DNA of 64,000 bases from Zopfochytrium polystomum (GCA_025765615.1 JAIVFJ010000036.1:248001-312000); one strand, 5' to 3'. Counted from the stretch's first letter, positions 11,018 to 22,973 are shown. The notes: generated from the sequence alone by a model not told the origin. Numbers and translations: made by a program.

Positions 11018-12680
11018 ATGTCCGTCGTGAAGGTGAGACGATAGACGGGAAGTCCGGCAAGTTGGCTGTCGAACGTGGCGCGTCGAACTGCGCGAAAGAT
11101 TGACGCTGATCTGGACAGGTTGCGAATGTGTCGCCGCTCGTGACTGAAGACATCCTGAAGGAGCTGTTCACTTGCATCGGCGCCGTCAAAAGCTTGAACC
11201 TTCACGAGAGTCCTTACAAAGACGGCAGCCAGGAATGCGACGTTGAATTTGAGGCGGCCGACTCGGCTACAGTGGCCATGCACCTCACTGGGACAGAACT
11301 TGGCGATCACATCCTTCTCGTCACTACCCCTGTTCAGCCATCACCGTCAAACCCCGCGTCCACCACAACACCCTCAGCAGCAACGAACCCAGCCTCAGCT
11401 ACTTCGTCGATGCTGAGCAAAATGGCAGCCGCTGCTGGACAGCAGATTCCAGCCCATCTTTTACCGATGATGATGATGAATCAGGCCTACTTTGGGTCGA
11501 TTGCTGGCGGTGTGCGGTACCCGGGAATCAATCCTCTGTTGGTGCAGTTTGACCCTGTGAAAGCAGAGGAGATCGCTCGGACTATTTACGTCGGAAACAT
11601 CAGCCCAGCCGTCTCCGAGGAGGAAATAACTCAGTTTTTCGGGTCCTGCGGGCCAATCGCGTATATCAAAGTAGCGGGCGATCCTATCGTGGGTCCCCGA
11701 TTTGCTTTTATTGAGTTTGGTCTGTATTCGAGCTATTATTCTTCAAACTCCGTCCTCCTAACCGCATGCGCGAAACAGCTATTCTGGATGCCGCCAATGA
11801 GGCGATGAACATGAACGGACAGATTCTGGGCGATCGACCTATAAAGTAGGTGTTTTTTCGTCCAAACAGCCATTTCTAAATTGGATCGTCCAAACAGAGT
11901 CAGTCACTCAAAGAACGCCATAAACAAGGGTCAAAAGCGCGCTGACGATCCCGTCCTGCGTAAAGTTCGAGAAGCCGAAAGCCGGATTGGTCGCCAGCCG
12001 GGCGACGGCGAAGACGGTCATTCATCTCGCGGCCATAGGCGAAAGCGCTCTCGATCGCGTACAAGATCCAGATCTAGATCGCGCAGGAGAGACCGATCTC
12101 GTCGGCGCCGCTCTCGCTCTCGTGAGTACTACCGAAGGCGCTCTCGGAGCCGGTCCCACAGGCGATCCAGCCGAAGTAGGGACAGGGATCGCCACCGGGA
12201 GCGCGACAGGGACAGAGATCGGGACCGAGACCGAGAACGCGACCGGGACCGGGATCGCGATCGCGATCGACACAGAGAACGGGATCGCGACCGCGACCGT
12301 GACCGAGACCGTGAGAGAGACCGTGACCGCGAGCGAGACAGGCATTACGATCGATCTCGAAGCCGGGACCGTCACCGGTTTGTTATTTGGTGTTGTCGCA
12401 ACTCTTTCCGCTGACGATGATCTGCAGGGATGACCGCGAACGTCCGCGCGACCATGACAAAGAAGGACGAGGACAGCGTGGAGATGACCGTCGAGAAGAT
12501 CACCAAGCGAACCAACCGGAGAACGACGCGAACGAGGTGGTCGCTGTCGATGCACAACACGACGAGCCAGCATCTGATGGAAACTTACAGCAAGAAATCC
12601 AGATGGAACAGGACCATCTTGAACTTCCTGAGCAGCCACCCCCTGATGTTCCATCACAAGTTGAACCGATGGAAACGTGA
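11018..12680 (+). CDS. SREK1: SREK1-like splicing regulator (two RRMs plus RS/RD domain)
   Basis: A five-residue first exon (11018-11032, MSVVK) is spliced at 11119 to VANVSPLVTED, reproducing the first RRM of SREK1. Domain order is RRM1 (11119-11330), an Ala/Pro/Ser linker, RRM2 beginning KAEEIARTIYVGN (about 11565-11800), the SREK1-specific stretch HSKNAINKGQ, then an arginine-rich domain (12020-12380). The last part of that domain is a long run of RD/RE dipeptides. SREK1 binds other SR proteins and modulates splice-site choice. Introns at 11033-11118, in RRM2 after FAFIEF, and after DRPIK keep frame exactly. A further intron within the RD run leads to an acidic Gln-rich C-terminus ending at the TGA at 12680. 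The gene is rarely kept in yeasts. It is convergent with IFT20. Confidence 0.92.
12160..12345 (+). repeat. Imperfect hexanucleotide repeat coding RD/RE dipeptides
   Basis: Inside the SREK1 arginine-rich domain the sequence degenerates into near-tandem GACCGN/GAGCGN units that encode alternating Arg-Asp and Arg-Glu. It keeps one frame, and such arrays are prone to length change by slippage. The opposite strand is also open here, producing a spurious antisense frame. Confidence 0.75.
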
Positions 12681-12721
12681 GCGGCCGTTTTCAAGCTGTC
12701 CCTGGGTTCCATTGTGAAGCA

Positions 12722-12727
12722 AATAAA
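12722..12727 (+). other. AATAAA polyadenylation signal for SREK1
   Basis: AATAAA lies 42 nt after the SREK1 stop codon and only about 20 bp before the stop of the convergent IFT20 gene, so the two 3' UTRs must overlap or nearly touch. Confidence 0.55.
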
Positions 12728-12747
12728 CATCATTTTGTAACAATTGT

Positions 12748-13271
12748 TTATTTTGAGCTCAGTTGCTCTATCATGCTCTGCTGCTCGAGCTGCACGGTTT
12801 GCAACGATTCGTACTGGACAGTGAGGCTGCGCGTATTGTCAGCTGCGTGGGTTGCCATTCTCAATACAAAGGAAACACTGACCGGTGAAGCTCTGCCTGA
12901 CGTTCCTTGATCATCATTTGCAGCTGGCGCTGCGACATTTTTCGGTTCTCTAACTCCGACTCGACCCGATTTCGAACTCCAATAGCCTTGAGCTTCTCCA
13001 GCTCTATGTGCTTTGCCTTCTCGCTCAGCATATCCAGGAAGACTTGGACAATCGCGTTGAAGTCACCAGTTTCTACGATTTTTTTTTCGTTGAAAATCAG
13101 TCACTCGTTTTCGCGGCTCAACGGAGGAGAAGAAGTTCCAAAGAACTCCATACTCTGCGTAAATTCCTTGCACTCATCCTTCAGGCGGTCCGCCGCTTCG
13201 TACTGGTCGCTGGGGAGGATCCGGATGCGAGAGAACTCGTCGAACGAAACCGGCGACGTGTTGTTGTCCAT
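12748..13271 (-). CDS. IFT20: Intraflagellar transport protein 20
   Basis: Three exons encode a protein of about 125-130 residues, close to human IFT20 (132). Exon 1 begins MDNNTSPVSFDEFSRIRIL and includes LKDECKEFTQ. Exon 2 continues KTGDFNAIVQVFLDM and KLKAIGVRN, matching KIGQFQKIVGGLIEL and KMKAIGARN of animals. Exon 3 is TVQYESLQTVQLEQQ. All are coiled coil. IFT20 is a subunit of IFT-B that brings cargo from Golgi to the flagellar base. Its presence is direct evidence that the organism builds a flagellum at some stage. Both introns keep phase only with the junctions used here (exon 1 to AAACTGG, exon 2 to CCTCACTG on the coding strand). The upstream minus-strand frame extends past the ATG at 13271 but loses family similarity. 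Confidence 0.93.
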
Positions 13272-13872
13272 AGTGGACAAACCGCTTTTTGCAAGATTTG
13301 ACCGAAATGTTAGGGACAAGGCGCGCCGAACCCGTGACGCCGTTGCCACGGTTCGCAAAATGGATATTTAGGAGGCACCCCACTTCTCTGTAATTACCCG
13401 TGAGTGGGACCAGCGTCGTAGGAGAGATCATTGGCTAGTCCCTCGGGCAGAGACGGACCTTCGGAAGCGTGCGCGACCTTCCGCGAATGATTCTCAGCGG
13501 ACCTCGTCCGGACCTACTAGACGGGACTTCAGTCCCGTCGATATCTACAAAATTTTTCTTCAGAGCCAGCCCATCCGACGGGACGTGGGAATATCGAGAC
13601 GCACACTAATTTCGTTGCACGCTACAAGGTTATACGTATCTGCGCTGATGCATGCCATGAGTGGTGCAGCTGCTGTTCACGTCACGCTGTGGAATACACA
13701 AGGTTGTCCAAGGAATGGCGAAGTCCTCGTCTCTCAGTTTTCTCTGTCTCTCTCTCTCTCTCACTCTCTGTCCCCTCCAGTGATTGTGTGAAAAAGAAAA
13801 TTTTTGGTTCCGAAATTGACTTGTGGCGACTCAATGTAGCCGCTTGCGACGCTTGCAACCGAAAGGTTGATC
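13272..13872. promoter_or_regulatory. IFT20 upstream intergenic region
   Basis: About 600 bp upstream of IFT20 without a recognisable gene. It contains a CT-rich microsatellite at 13741-13770 and the 3' end of the unknown gene that follows. Repeated GACGGGAC/CCGTCG-type sequence occurs near 13515-13575. No X-box that I would defend was found. Confidence 0.4.
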
Positions 13873-14469
13873 CTAGTTGCTCGGCGGAATGCTGTGTTGC
13901 TCCAGTTAATCGCACTTGATGAACGAAGCCACAAAATGCCCATAAAATGATCCAGTGTGGTGCGATTAGTCCCTTTTCATGGTACAGGGCACCTTCCAGT
14001 TCTTCCATTTGTTGGCATGGATACGAGTTGAAGCTCGTCCCCTTCACCTGGCTGCTCCGTTGGAGCAGCCGCGATTTCCTGCGCAGTTTCCTCTGCGACC
14101 GCCATGGTTGATCTCCCTCCAGGATCGGCGACAGCGTCCCCTTTGCTTTCTTTGTGCTTCCCACGTTAGTGTTCCCGCAGCGACCGCATCCAAGAAGTTC
14201 ACCAGGTCCTGCTGGATCCGCCGCTCCTTCCGTTCCAGTTTGTCGCGGAAGAGATCCTGGGCTATGGGGGCGAGCATCAAGCCGCTTGTAATATGCGATC
14301 GGATCCAAGCGAAGTGGGCGACAAGCTCAGGATCACTTGGTAACGGCGCGTTGGTGGTGGCTGATGCTTCGGCCGCTGCGTTTGGCTTTGGGAGTCGCAG
14401 ATTTCGCGGGGCATTTCTCTGGCGCAGGAAGTTTCGCTCCGCTGTCTCCCCTTTCGTGTCTCCCAGCAT
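13873..14469 (-). CDS. Unidentified small protein
   Basis: A minus-strand frame from the ATG at 14467-14469 (MLGDTKGETAERNFLRQRN) encodes a basic N-terminus, then a helical block (LVAHFAWIRSHITSGL, RDKLERKERRIQQDLVNFL). A 46-nt intron plausibly joins it to an acidic Ala/Glu-rich exon (AVAEETAQEIAAAPTEQP), and a last tiny exon ends at a TAG at 13873-13875. Total length would be about 150 residues. The helical part and arginine-rich start could suit a mitochondrial or ribosome-associated small protein, but I do not recognise the family. Exon borders at the 3' end are guesses. It lies between IFT20 and the sulfite reductase gene, all three on the same strand. Confidence 0.42.
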
Positions 14470-14656
14470 TGAAACTTCGCTCCTCTCCACCAAAAGGCAG
14501 AAGCTGCCTCCGTTGGTGGGTCCAACACAACGCGCGACAAAATCGGATCGAGTGAAAGTTACTCTCGCTCACTGAGAGATCAGAGGAGAAAAGAATAGTG
14601 CACAACACAAAAGCTCAACTATCGGAAAGAATCTGTCATTATTAATAGAAGAATCT

Positions 14657-17600
14657 TCAAACGTCATGGAAATCCTTTCCACGAATGGTTGCCTTCACGT
14701 AACCCTTCCGGATAACGAAGTCACCAAAATGCTCGCCGTCAACTTTGGAACCTGCGTAGTCCTTGATAATGGGCTGCAGGGCCCTGATGATTTCCTCCTC
14801 CGTCACAGATTCCTTGTAAATCTTGTTTAACCGCTCACCATTGTGGCCTCCTCCAAGATACATATTGTATGTACCAGGAGCTGGTTAGGCAATCTGGTTA
14901 GCGAGCATGCACGAGGGGCACTAAACTGGAATAATTTCCTCACCTTTCCCCACAAACGCTATTTCCGCAATCTGAGGACGCGCGCAGCCGTTCGGACACC
15001 CGGTCATCCGAATGGTGATCGCGTCATCTCTCAGCCCTTGCTCTTCAAGAAGCGTCTCGATCTTTCCAACCAAGTCTGGCAAGTATCGCTCACTCTCCGC
15101 CATCGCCAGAGCGCAAGTCGGTAGCGCCACGCACGCCATCGAATTGAGTCGGAGACCAGACAGCCTGCCGTTCTCCAGCTGGTACCGAGCGAGGAGAGCA
15201 TCGACAGATGCGCGGAGACTACCTGGAATGTTTGCGATGACGAGGTTTTGGTTCGGCGAGAGGCGGAACTCTGCTTTGGTTTTTTCCAAAAGCACCGCCA
15301 GCTCGCGCAGGCCGGTCTTGAGGGATCGTTCGTGGGTATCTTTCACGCGACCGTTCTGCACAAACAACCCGTAGCTCCACGTCGGTTGTCCTCCGACTTT
15401 CGGGCCTTCGATCCACCCGTATCGGTCGGCGTTCGACGTGAGCTTGTACTGCTTTGCAGGTAGCAGCTTGTAGCCCAAGCGCTTTTCTACCTCGCCTTTG
15501 AACCATTCCACTCCGCGGTCATCGATTGTGTACTTGAGCCTGGCGTGCTTTCGGTTGGTGCGGTCTCCAAAGTCGCGCTGGACTGTAACGACTTGTTCGC
15601 CGACCGCAACCGCTTGCTCCACAGTGCAGAAACCCAGAATGTCCCCCAGACGCGGGTACGTGGTTTTCATCCCGTGAGTCATCCCCATCCCACCGCCAAC
15701 CGTCACGTTGAAGCCAATAAGTCGATCGCCTTCAGCGATAGCAATGTAACCAAGATCGTGAGCAAACACATCCACATCATTATTAGGAGGGACAGCGACT
15801 GCAACCTTGAACTTGCGCGGGAGATACGTTTTTCCGTAGATCGGCTCGACGTCTTCTGATGTCGCTACGACCTTCTTGTCCAGCCAAATCTCGTGGTACG
15901 CAGAAGTGCGCGGAGTCAGATGGTCGGAGAACTTCCTAGTGAATTCCAGGACTTGGGCATGGACAGCAGTAGAATGCGGGTTTGGGTTGCACATAACATT
16001 CCGATTCACGTCACCGCACGCAGCGATTGTGTCTGCAGGAAAAATTAGGAGAATCCGAGAAGTGTTTCGCAACTTACCCATTAAAGCTTGGTTGATCTCT
16101 TGAATCGCTCTTTTCAAGTTCCGTTTCACAATACCATGGAACTGGAACGCCTGACGTGTCGTCAGCTTGATCGTCCCGTTGGCTCGCGAATTGGAGATGT
16201 CGTCGACCGCAATCCACTGTTGAGGAGTGGCGACACCGCCCGGAACACGCACGCGAACCATGAATGAGAAAGCCTTTTCCAAACCAGCGCGAGCTCTAGC
16301 GTCACGCAGGTCGCGGTCATCTTGCTGGTAGATGCCATGAAATTTGGTGATTTTCGTGTCCAGCTCCGATAACGCACCAGTCGAAGTGTCCTCTAACCCA
16401 GGAGCGATGGTACCGCGAAGGAAGTTGGAGGCGGTCTTAATGGCATCGTCGCTCGGGGCGGCGGCAGCAGCTGCCGCATCTGAAACCTCGACTCCGCCGA
16501 CGCCCAGGACTGTCCAGACTTCTGGAATCCACTCACGATAGCCAGTCATGTAGCCGTCAGCCGCACGATCGTCGCCAATTCCGCAAGCGTATAATCGTCG
16601 AGCACCAAGAGCCGCAAGGCGGGCATCCAGGTCTTTCCCACTCTTGCAGAAGTAGTGCGCGTCTTCAGGCAGAGGCCAGTAGTGTGAGTCACCCATTGCA
16701 AACACAGAGTAACGCAGTTGAGAAAGGTGCTCAGCGGACGCGGGTGTAGCTTGCTGCAAGCCCTTCCATAGCTCTCGCGAATTTCCTGGAAATTCACCCT
16801 GACCCGCAGTTGAGACGACGAAAAGGACATCTTTATGGCGGGCCAAGTCCTCGACGGAAAAATCGTCCATGACAGAAACTTTCGGCTTCAACCCGCGCTG
16901 GCGAGCCTCAGCAGCCACTTTCTTAGCTACACTGGCCGCGTTTCCACCGTCAGATCCGTACAGGATGAGCACGGGGGTCACGTTCAATCCAGCGACAAGC
17001 TGGTCATACGCGCTTCGGATTTTCGCCTCCGCCTCATCTTTCAACTCCTTTTCAATCGAGCTGCCAACTGCAGTGGAGAACTCGGGCTCTGCGTTCGCGA
17101 CCATCGACAAGTACTGGTTCCGTTCCAGGAATTCGTTCAGCTCCCCGCGAAGTTTCTCCGAATCTAACGTGAAAATCGGTTCCTCCAAGTCTTCACCATC
17201 ACTTGTCGCCTTTCCGGGCTTCCATCGGTACAGAGGCCAGAGTCCTTCATCAATAGCAAGCTTCGTTTCTTTCAACGCCGCAAGCGAGGCGGTAGCAGCG
17301 ACGCCGCCACCTCCCTTGACAAGACCGCTGCTTCCAATTGCCTGGCGCGGAGAGTAAGCAAGAACAACGGCCGGGCCGTCGAATTCGTCGGCCTCCTGAA
17401 GAGCCCGAACCACGCCTGCATAACTGGCGTGAAGGGCGACTGAAGCGACGTAGACCCCACCATACGTCATGGCATAGAGCCCAATATCTTTCTTTCGATT
17501 GTCTCCTCGTTTTTTCTCTGCGTAAGGTTGGGTGTCCAGCACCAAAATCTTCACATTGGACTTCGACGCAATCACATGATGCACGCCACTGCTGCCGATG

Positions 17601-19340
17601 TCGTATGCCAGACGATCTCCACCCAAGAGCCATCGAGCCGCTGGGGTTGAACCGAGAAAGCTCTTTGCGTCGGGCAGGAGATTCTTCAATCCGTGTACTA
17701 CAGGCTCGGGAAGACTCGATGATTGCTTGACTGCGGCCTCAATCGCCTGTAGTGCTTGCTTTCCGCTTGCTACTGCGTGTTCTACGTTGCTTTCTGGGGT
17801 CTTCACGTATTCGCGGATTGCGTCGGCGAGTCCAGCTGGCAAGTACGCGTTGGAACTGACAAATTGGTGCAGGGCCATGATAAATCTCTCTCGACCTTGA
17901 ATCTCGGCGAGATGGCGGCCCAGACCAAACTCTGCGGAAAGCCCGTCACTGCCCGGCTTTGTCACTGTTTCCTCATCTACGACGTTGGTAAGGTGGAGGC
18001 GCTCTTTGAAGAATTGGGAGAGGACGGATATGTAAGGACCGTCAACGTCTGATTCATTGGCTGTGAGAGGGATTGGAATTCCAACGGTGGCGCCATGGGG
18101 CTTTTGGATGAAGAGTAAGAACACGCCTTAGAACTGCAACATGAAAAACTCACCACATCCACAGCGTCGGCGAAAGTTTCAAAGAAGGAAGCGCTCCGAG
18201 GTCCTCGAGATTCAACAATGAAATCATGGAACAGCTTTTCAATTGTCTTTGCGTACAGAATGCTGTTGCCATCAACTTTCAGTCTCGCCTCCACTACCGC
18301 TGCTGGAGCGTTTTCTTCTGAGTGCAAGGTTGCTGCAACATCCAAGAACAGCGGTCCAAAATGGCTAGTTGGGTGGCCGACGCGCGAGACCTCCAATACG
18401 GCCACGTGTTTTGTCGATTTCGGGAGTGCCTGGATAAGGTCTTTGCCCGACCATGGGCGGAAGACGCGTGAACGAATCACACCAATTAAATGGAGGGGCG
18501 ACTTCCGTGGTGCCGACTGTACGAGGTGGTGAACAGCCTCCTCGACTTCGTGGGGAAGAACGCCAGCGAACACGATGACGTGCGATGGTGAAGCGGATCC
18601 AACATATTCAAAGAACTTCTGCTCTACACCGAGGGAGGATGACGCATGCGCAAACGACTCAAGAACCACGTCTGATGACCCCGCAAACTTGCGGGAAGAG
18701 CCGTGAACCTGGTGAACGGTTAGGCCTTCACTCCGATGCAACTTTGGGGGACAGATTCCTCTACCTGCGGGAAGGCCCTTTCTTCGACCGGCTGAAACAA
18801 ATTTGGGCCGCCAAGTGATCGTAGAACAACTGCAGGCACGGTAGTGTCTCTGACGATAAAGTGAGCGATACTGGCAACGTCGCGGGCTTCCTGGGCTGAA
18901 GACTCTGCGCTGAACAGAACTGCAAACGGTGTGATGTGCGCGAGCACCGGGAGGGAAGCGTGAGCAGACGAGATCGACGATGCATTCGCGTAAAATACAG
19001 CGAGCGGCCGTGGACTGGGAGTGATGGCAGATGAGGCCAGCTGGTAGAGTGAAGGGACGACCTTGATCAGAAGGTCTGCGTCCAAGAATACGGAGAGGTT
19101 AGTGCCTTTCACTGCGGCAATGTCGGTTGGAAGTGTCGCAGTTGGGTTTTTGACGTGCAAGAACTGGACCGCTGAGCCGTCGCGGTTCTTCTCCTTTTGG
19201 TCCGACCAAGTAAGGAGCAGGTTGAGGATGCTCTCGGGTGTGTTTGGAAGTGCAAACACGGCGTCTGAGAGAGCGTGAGCAAGGTACGCGACAGCCTGTG
19301 GCGAGGCGGATGCGTACGCGGTTAGAAGGACGACAGGCAT
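14657..19340 (-). CDS. MET5: Assimilatory sulfite reductase (NADPH), beta subunit
   Basis: A very large gene with one long exon (about 14921-18110) and four introns, encoding roughly 1,500 residues as in fungal MET5/Sir1. It reduces sulfite to sulfide for cysteine and methionine synthesis, with electrons from the MET10-type alpha subunit. Domain order is: a pyruvate:ferredoxin-oxidoreductase-like N-terminal region; a flavodoxin-like domain (around 16700-16990, ILYGSDGGNAASVAKKVA, STAGQGEFPGNS); then the two sulfite reductase repeats. Substrate and siroheme motifs include TTRQAFQFHG, ACGDVNRNVMCNPNP and GGGMGMTHG. The [4Fe-4S]-siroheme cysteines lie in ACVALPTCALAMAESERYLP and TGCPNGCARP. The last exon (14657-14882) encodes LGGGHNGERLN and ends RGKDFHDV. 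The ATG at 19340 (MPVVLLTAYASASPQAV) is the first Met in frame; a short upstream exon starting at about 19425 is possible. Confidence 0.95.
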
Positions 19341-20046
19341 CCTTTCAAGAAGCGCGAAAACCAACCGAGGCCGCGTCGATGGTGACGGGCTTGAGCTTCC
19401 TGTCAGGGGATCGTGAAGACGACATGGTGGGTAGTGCGACACAGCAGCTAGTTAGGGGGAAGGGTGTGCGCGGATTGCAGATCCCGTTGAAGCCCCGCCA
19501 ATATCCAATATCCAACGCGATCTTTCTTTCTTTCTTTATTTTTTTTTTTTTTTTGTTTTCTTCGTTTTTTTTTCTCTATCTTTTTGATGATTTACTCAAT
19601 AATTTTCTGCCAACCGAATGAGATTTGAAAGATCTGCCGTCGGACCAAGATCATCAAGAAGGCGCCATTATCACGCCAGCCCCGGCCAATGGCTGCGCTT
19701 CGCCCGTCATTTTCCCGATCAGTTCAAAGCATTTCGAGCGGCCCAAACGATGGTTGCCGCGACCCAAGTGCACAGTGATAGACCTTCACGCCACAACAAT
19801 GAGGAGCATTACAACAAGGAAAAGTTGATAAACTAAAAGTAAAAAAATAAAAAAATGTGGGATGAAGATAGTCTCCATGCAAGCCAATAAAAAGTGTGTG
19901 CATGTAATGACACTTTTGATGCTCGAGGAATGTTGCCCCACCCTGGAATGACCTCTTTGCCCCTCTCTGCGAAAACTATCACCTTTTCATGGTACACACT
20001 TCTTTCATTCGATCTCCGCACGGGTACAGCGCAGAATGACTTTTAT
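19341..20046. promoter_or_regulatory. Sulfite reductase upstream region with T-rich tract
   Basis: About 700 bp between the sulfite reductase start and the 3' end of the BRO1 gene. It contains a strongly T-rich tract at 19521-19580 on the plus strand. A short plus-strand frame at 19625-19828 has no recognisable similarity. This is the presumed sulfite reductase promoter. Confidence 0.45.
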
Positions 20047-22888
20047 TCACTGACGAGGGTAATAGAAAGACGGCGGAGCCGTGGCTGGAGGGTTCGGGTT
20101 GAAGGATATCTGCCCATTCCATGGAGGTGGGGGTCTTCCGGCCAAAGAGCTTTGTTGAACTTGCGCAAGGAACTCCTTTTTGTCAATCGTTCTCGTGGTC
20201 GCAAAATCTGATGCCAGAGTCAAAAAAAAGACATAATTGCCAGCTGCCTCACCTCTGCAGCTTTGGTTGAAACGATTCACGACCACTTGGAAATCAGTAT
20301 AGAACTGTGCTCGGAACAGATGTGAGCAAACGAATTCGGCAATCATCCAAAGCCTTCACCTTGAGCCCCTCTTTCAAATTTGCCGTAACCTCTTTGTACG
20401 CTTTGTACGCTTTGTCCAAATTTTGAAGAGCCTTCTCTCGTTTTTCGGCGGACTCGTTGCCGACCTTCCAGCTGGCAAACGAGGTGTTCAAGTCCTGTAT
20501 ATTCAATTAGACACTCCAAATGAGGGTGAATCGAAACATTACCGAAACCCTGTCCATAATTTCACTTTGGCGCTTGACCCAGTCATCCATTTCTTTAGTT
20601 ACAGCATCGTACTTTTTCGATTCGGCCTTGAACATTGCATCACCGTCGGCGTCCTTCTTGTCTCGCATGGCTGCGGCTAAAAGAGGAGCTGGAAAAGGAA
20701 CGGTGTCAGAGCGAAAGTGTGAGAAGGATCTTAATTACCTGTGTCGTCATTTTTCCGGATCTCCTTCAGCTTGTTTATGAGCTGCGGCATTTCCGACCTC
20801 ACTGCGGCAAGTTCACCAAGGGTTGCTTTGAGCTTGTTCATTGTCCCAATGTGCTCCTTGCCGGGGGCCGCCACAGGTAGACTTGCGGCGATCTCCTCCT
20901 ATCCCATTAAAAGCTCAATCATTAGACTGGTTTGGCTCTTCTGCTCGAGGCAAGAACATTCGCTTACACTTGACAATGACAAAGAGAAGATTCCAGCGTA
21001 GTTCGCATCAATCTTGCCCCGAATGAGGTCATCAGATTTTTTGGCGGCTCCCATCTTGTCCCTATAAGATCGCTCCGTGTCTCTCAAATGGCCAGTGAGA
21101 TCTTTGGACCTAGGGCGCGTCCAGCGCGTCGAAAATTGCCGCCGCATGTCCTCGTCTTCGGCTTCTTCTGCCTCCAAAACTCGCAACGAATCGTCGAGCG
21201 CTGCAAACACTTTCTCCCGTTCGCGCACCAACGTGGCCCATGAATCGTCCAGCCCCCTTACTCCGCCCTCGTCTCGAACTTCTGCGGCGCGACGCGAGGT
21301 GGTCGGAGGAACGTTCGGCGCACCAGGCTTCAGTGCGGCTTCAGCCGCTTCGAGAGAAGCGGGAAGGTTGAGCGATTGGAGAGTTGCTTGCGCGAGATCT
21401 GAAGCATCCTGTAGCTGGGCGGTACGGTCACGTACGAGTGTATCGGCAAGATTTGAATACTCTGAGGCCGCTTTATGGAGGGATAAGGGCATGAGGCCAG
21501 CAAAAAGCGTTGGAATCGGGGACTTGAGCCAGGCCTCCGGTTGAAGTGACGCCTTCACCATGATTGCAGCGGACACTGGAGCAAGATTCTCCTTGGACGG
21601 TACGAGTGCAATATCTGGCATTCGAAACAACAGTTACAAGAGGCACACGCATAATTGCTTGCTCTCACATATAACATCGTTGTCGCGCTTAGCGCTCGCT
21701 AGGAGTGCATCCACCTCACCCGAAAACGCTTTCATTTTAGCCATGAGCTTTGCGTTCAAGTTGCGAAGCCCAAACGCTGACTTGGCCTCCGCAGCAGCGA
21801 CTTGGAGCCTTGCGACTTCTTCTCCATACTGGCCCTCTGCCTTTGCCACAGCTGCCCGTCGCGTCTCGGTGATAGATTTGAAAAAGTGAGCTTTTGCGTC
21901 GAGGCTGACCACCCAGTCCGAGTGGAAAAGGCCTGTCTCCTTAGCTGACGCGTGCGCTTTCGAGTAGAGTTGTTCAGCTCCAGAAGAGAGTTTCGCCAGC
22001 GTCAAGTCTTTCAATTTATCTGGAACCAACCGTTGGGACCGTGAAGAACAAATATGAGCCCTATCATACCCATCACTGCCTTCTCGTAAAACATCTCTTG
22101 GGCTTGCGCAAGCATAGTTGAAACCAGCATTTCCAAAAGAGGCATCGCGTAGTCAGGTGATGCTAAGGAGGAGGTGTCGACCAAAAGCTTAATCCGCTCG
22201 AAACAGCCGGCCGCATTCTAACAAACCACAAGCAACAGTTACATAAAGCTACAAATACAGCAGTAGCTTGGGACCGAACCTGAAACATGGAGCACGCGCG
22301 CTTGATGCCATCAACCGAGTCCAAATCGGAGTGGCAGGCAAGCTTTCCGAATAAAGCGCCCAGATTCCACAGCACCGCTGCTCGCTCAAACCACAGCCCG
22401 AAAGAAGATGACAAAGATACAATGGGATTGCCGCTAGGCAGTCCTCCGGCCAACCCCAAGCTTGCCAAAGAGTTCACGACGGACAGCCCGGGGGTGAACA
22501 CGTTGGACCAAGTGAAGCAGATGCGCACGTGGTGCTCGTCGACTGGGAACTTTAGAGCGACCTGATCGAGGTGAGCGTTGAGGGCGAGGAGGCGCGGGAT
22601 GACGGCATCCTGGCGATCGATGAAGGAAAGCTCCGTGCGCAGGGCGTCCAGGGTGGCGAGGTCTTCTCTGTAGTTGTCGGGGTTCTCGCTGTAGACTGTG
22701 GCGATGTGAGCGCGCAGCGCCGGCGCCATGAGGACGCATCGCGAGGAGGCTGGAGCGGGTGGGGAGCTGGAACCGCTCGCGGGAGCGGCGGACGGCGACT
22801 TGAATGGGGCAGCTAGGAGAACGGCGCGCGCTGAGGCTCCTGCTGACGACGATGATCCGCCGGACCCAGTCGTCTCCACGGATTCCAT
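20047..22888 (-). CDS. BRO1-domain ESCRT-associated protein (ALIX / PalA / Bro1 type)
   Basis: A multi-exon gene whose N-terminal BRO1 domain (about 22050-22888) has the typical opening VLLAAPFKSP, then NPDNYREDLATLDALR, CFTWSNVF and FERAAVLWNLGALFGKLA. The tail of the domain lies around 21640-22030. Downstream is a long helical V-shaped domain (20900-21600, with LPASLEAAEAALKPG and DDSWATLVREREKVFAALDD) and a short Pro-rich C-terminus ending PPSFYYPRQ. BRO1 domains bind Snf7/CHMP4 of ESCRT-III; the V domain binds YPXL cargo motifs. The short proline-rich tail resembles ALIX more than yeast Bro1. I cannot separate the Bro1, Rim20/PalA and ALIX branches. The start is the Met preceding the BRO1 consensus (22886-22888). 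The TGA stop overlaps an AATAAA on the coding strand (TGAATAAA). Confidence 0.92.
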
Positions 22889-22973
22889 GTACGAGAACTT
22901 TTCTTGAAACAAATGGCATCCTCCCCACGATCCTCAAGCTCGATCCGTCCGCCCACACTTTTGTTTATTAAGG

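Noticed and set aside
12022..12657. 211-residue minus-strand open frame
   Set aside because: It is the complement of the SREK1 RS/RD hexanucleotide repeat, which keeps the opposite strand open and yields only low-complexity Val/Ala/Pro sequence.
18733..18755. 23-nt intron in sulfite reductase
   Set aside because: The same donor with a downstream acceptor gives an intron of about 56 nt that includes a CTAAC branch site and keeps frame, so the ultrashort form is unnecessary.
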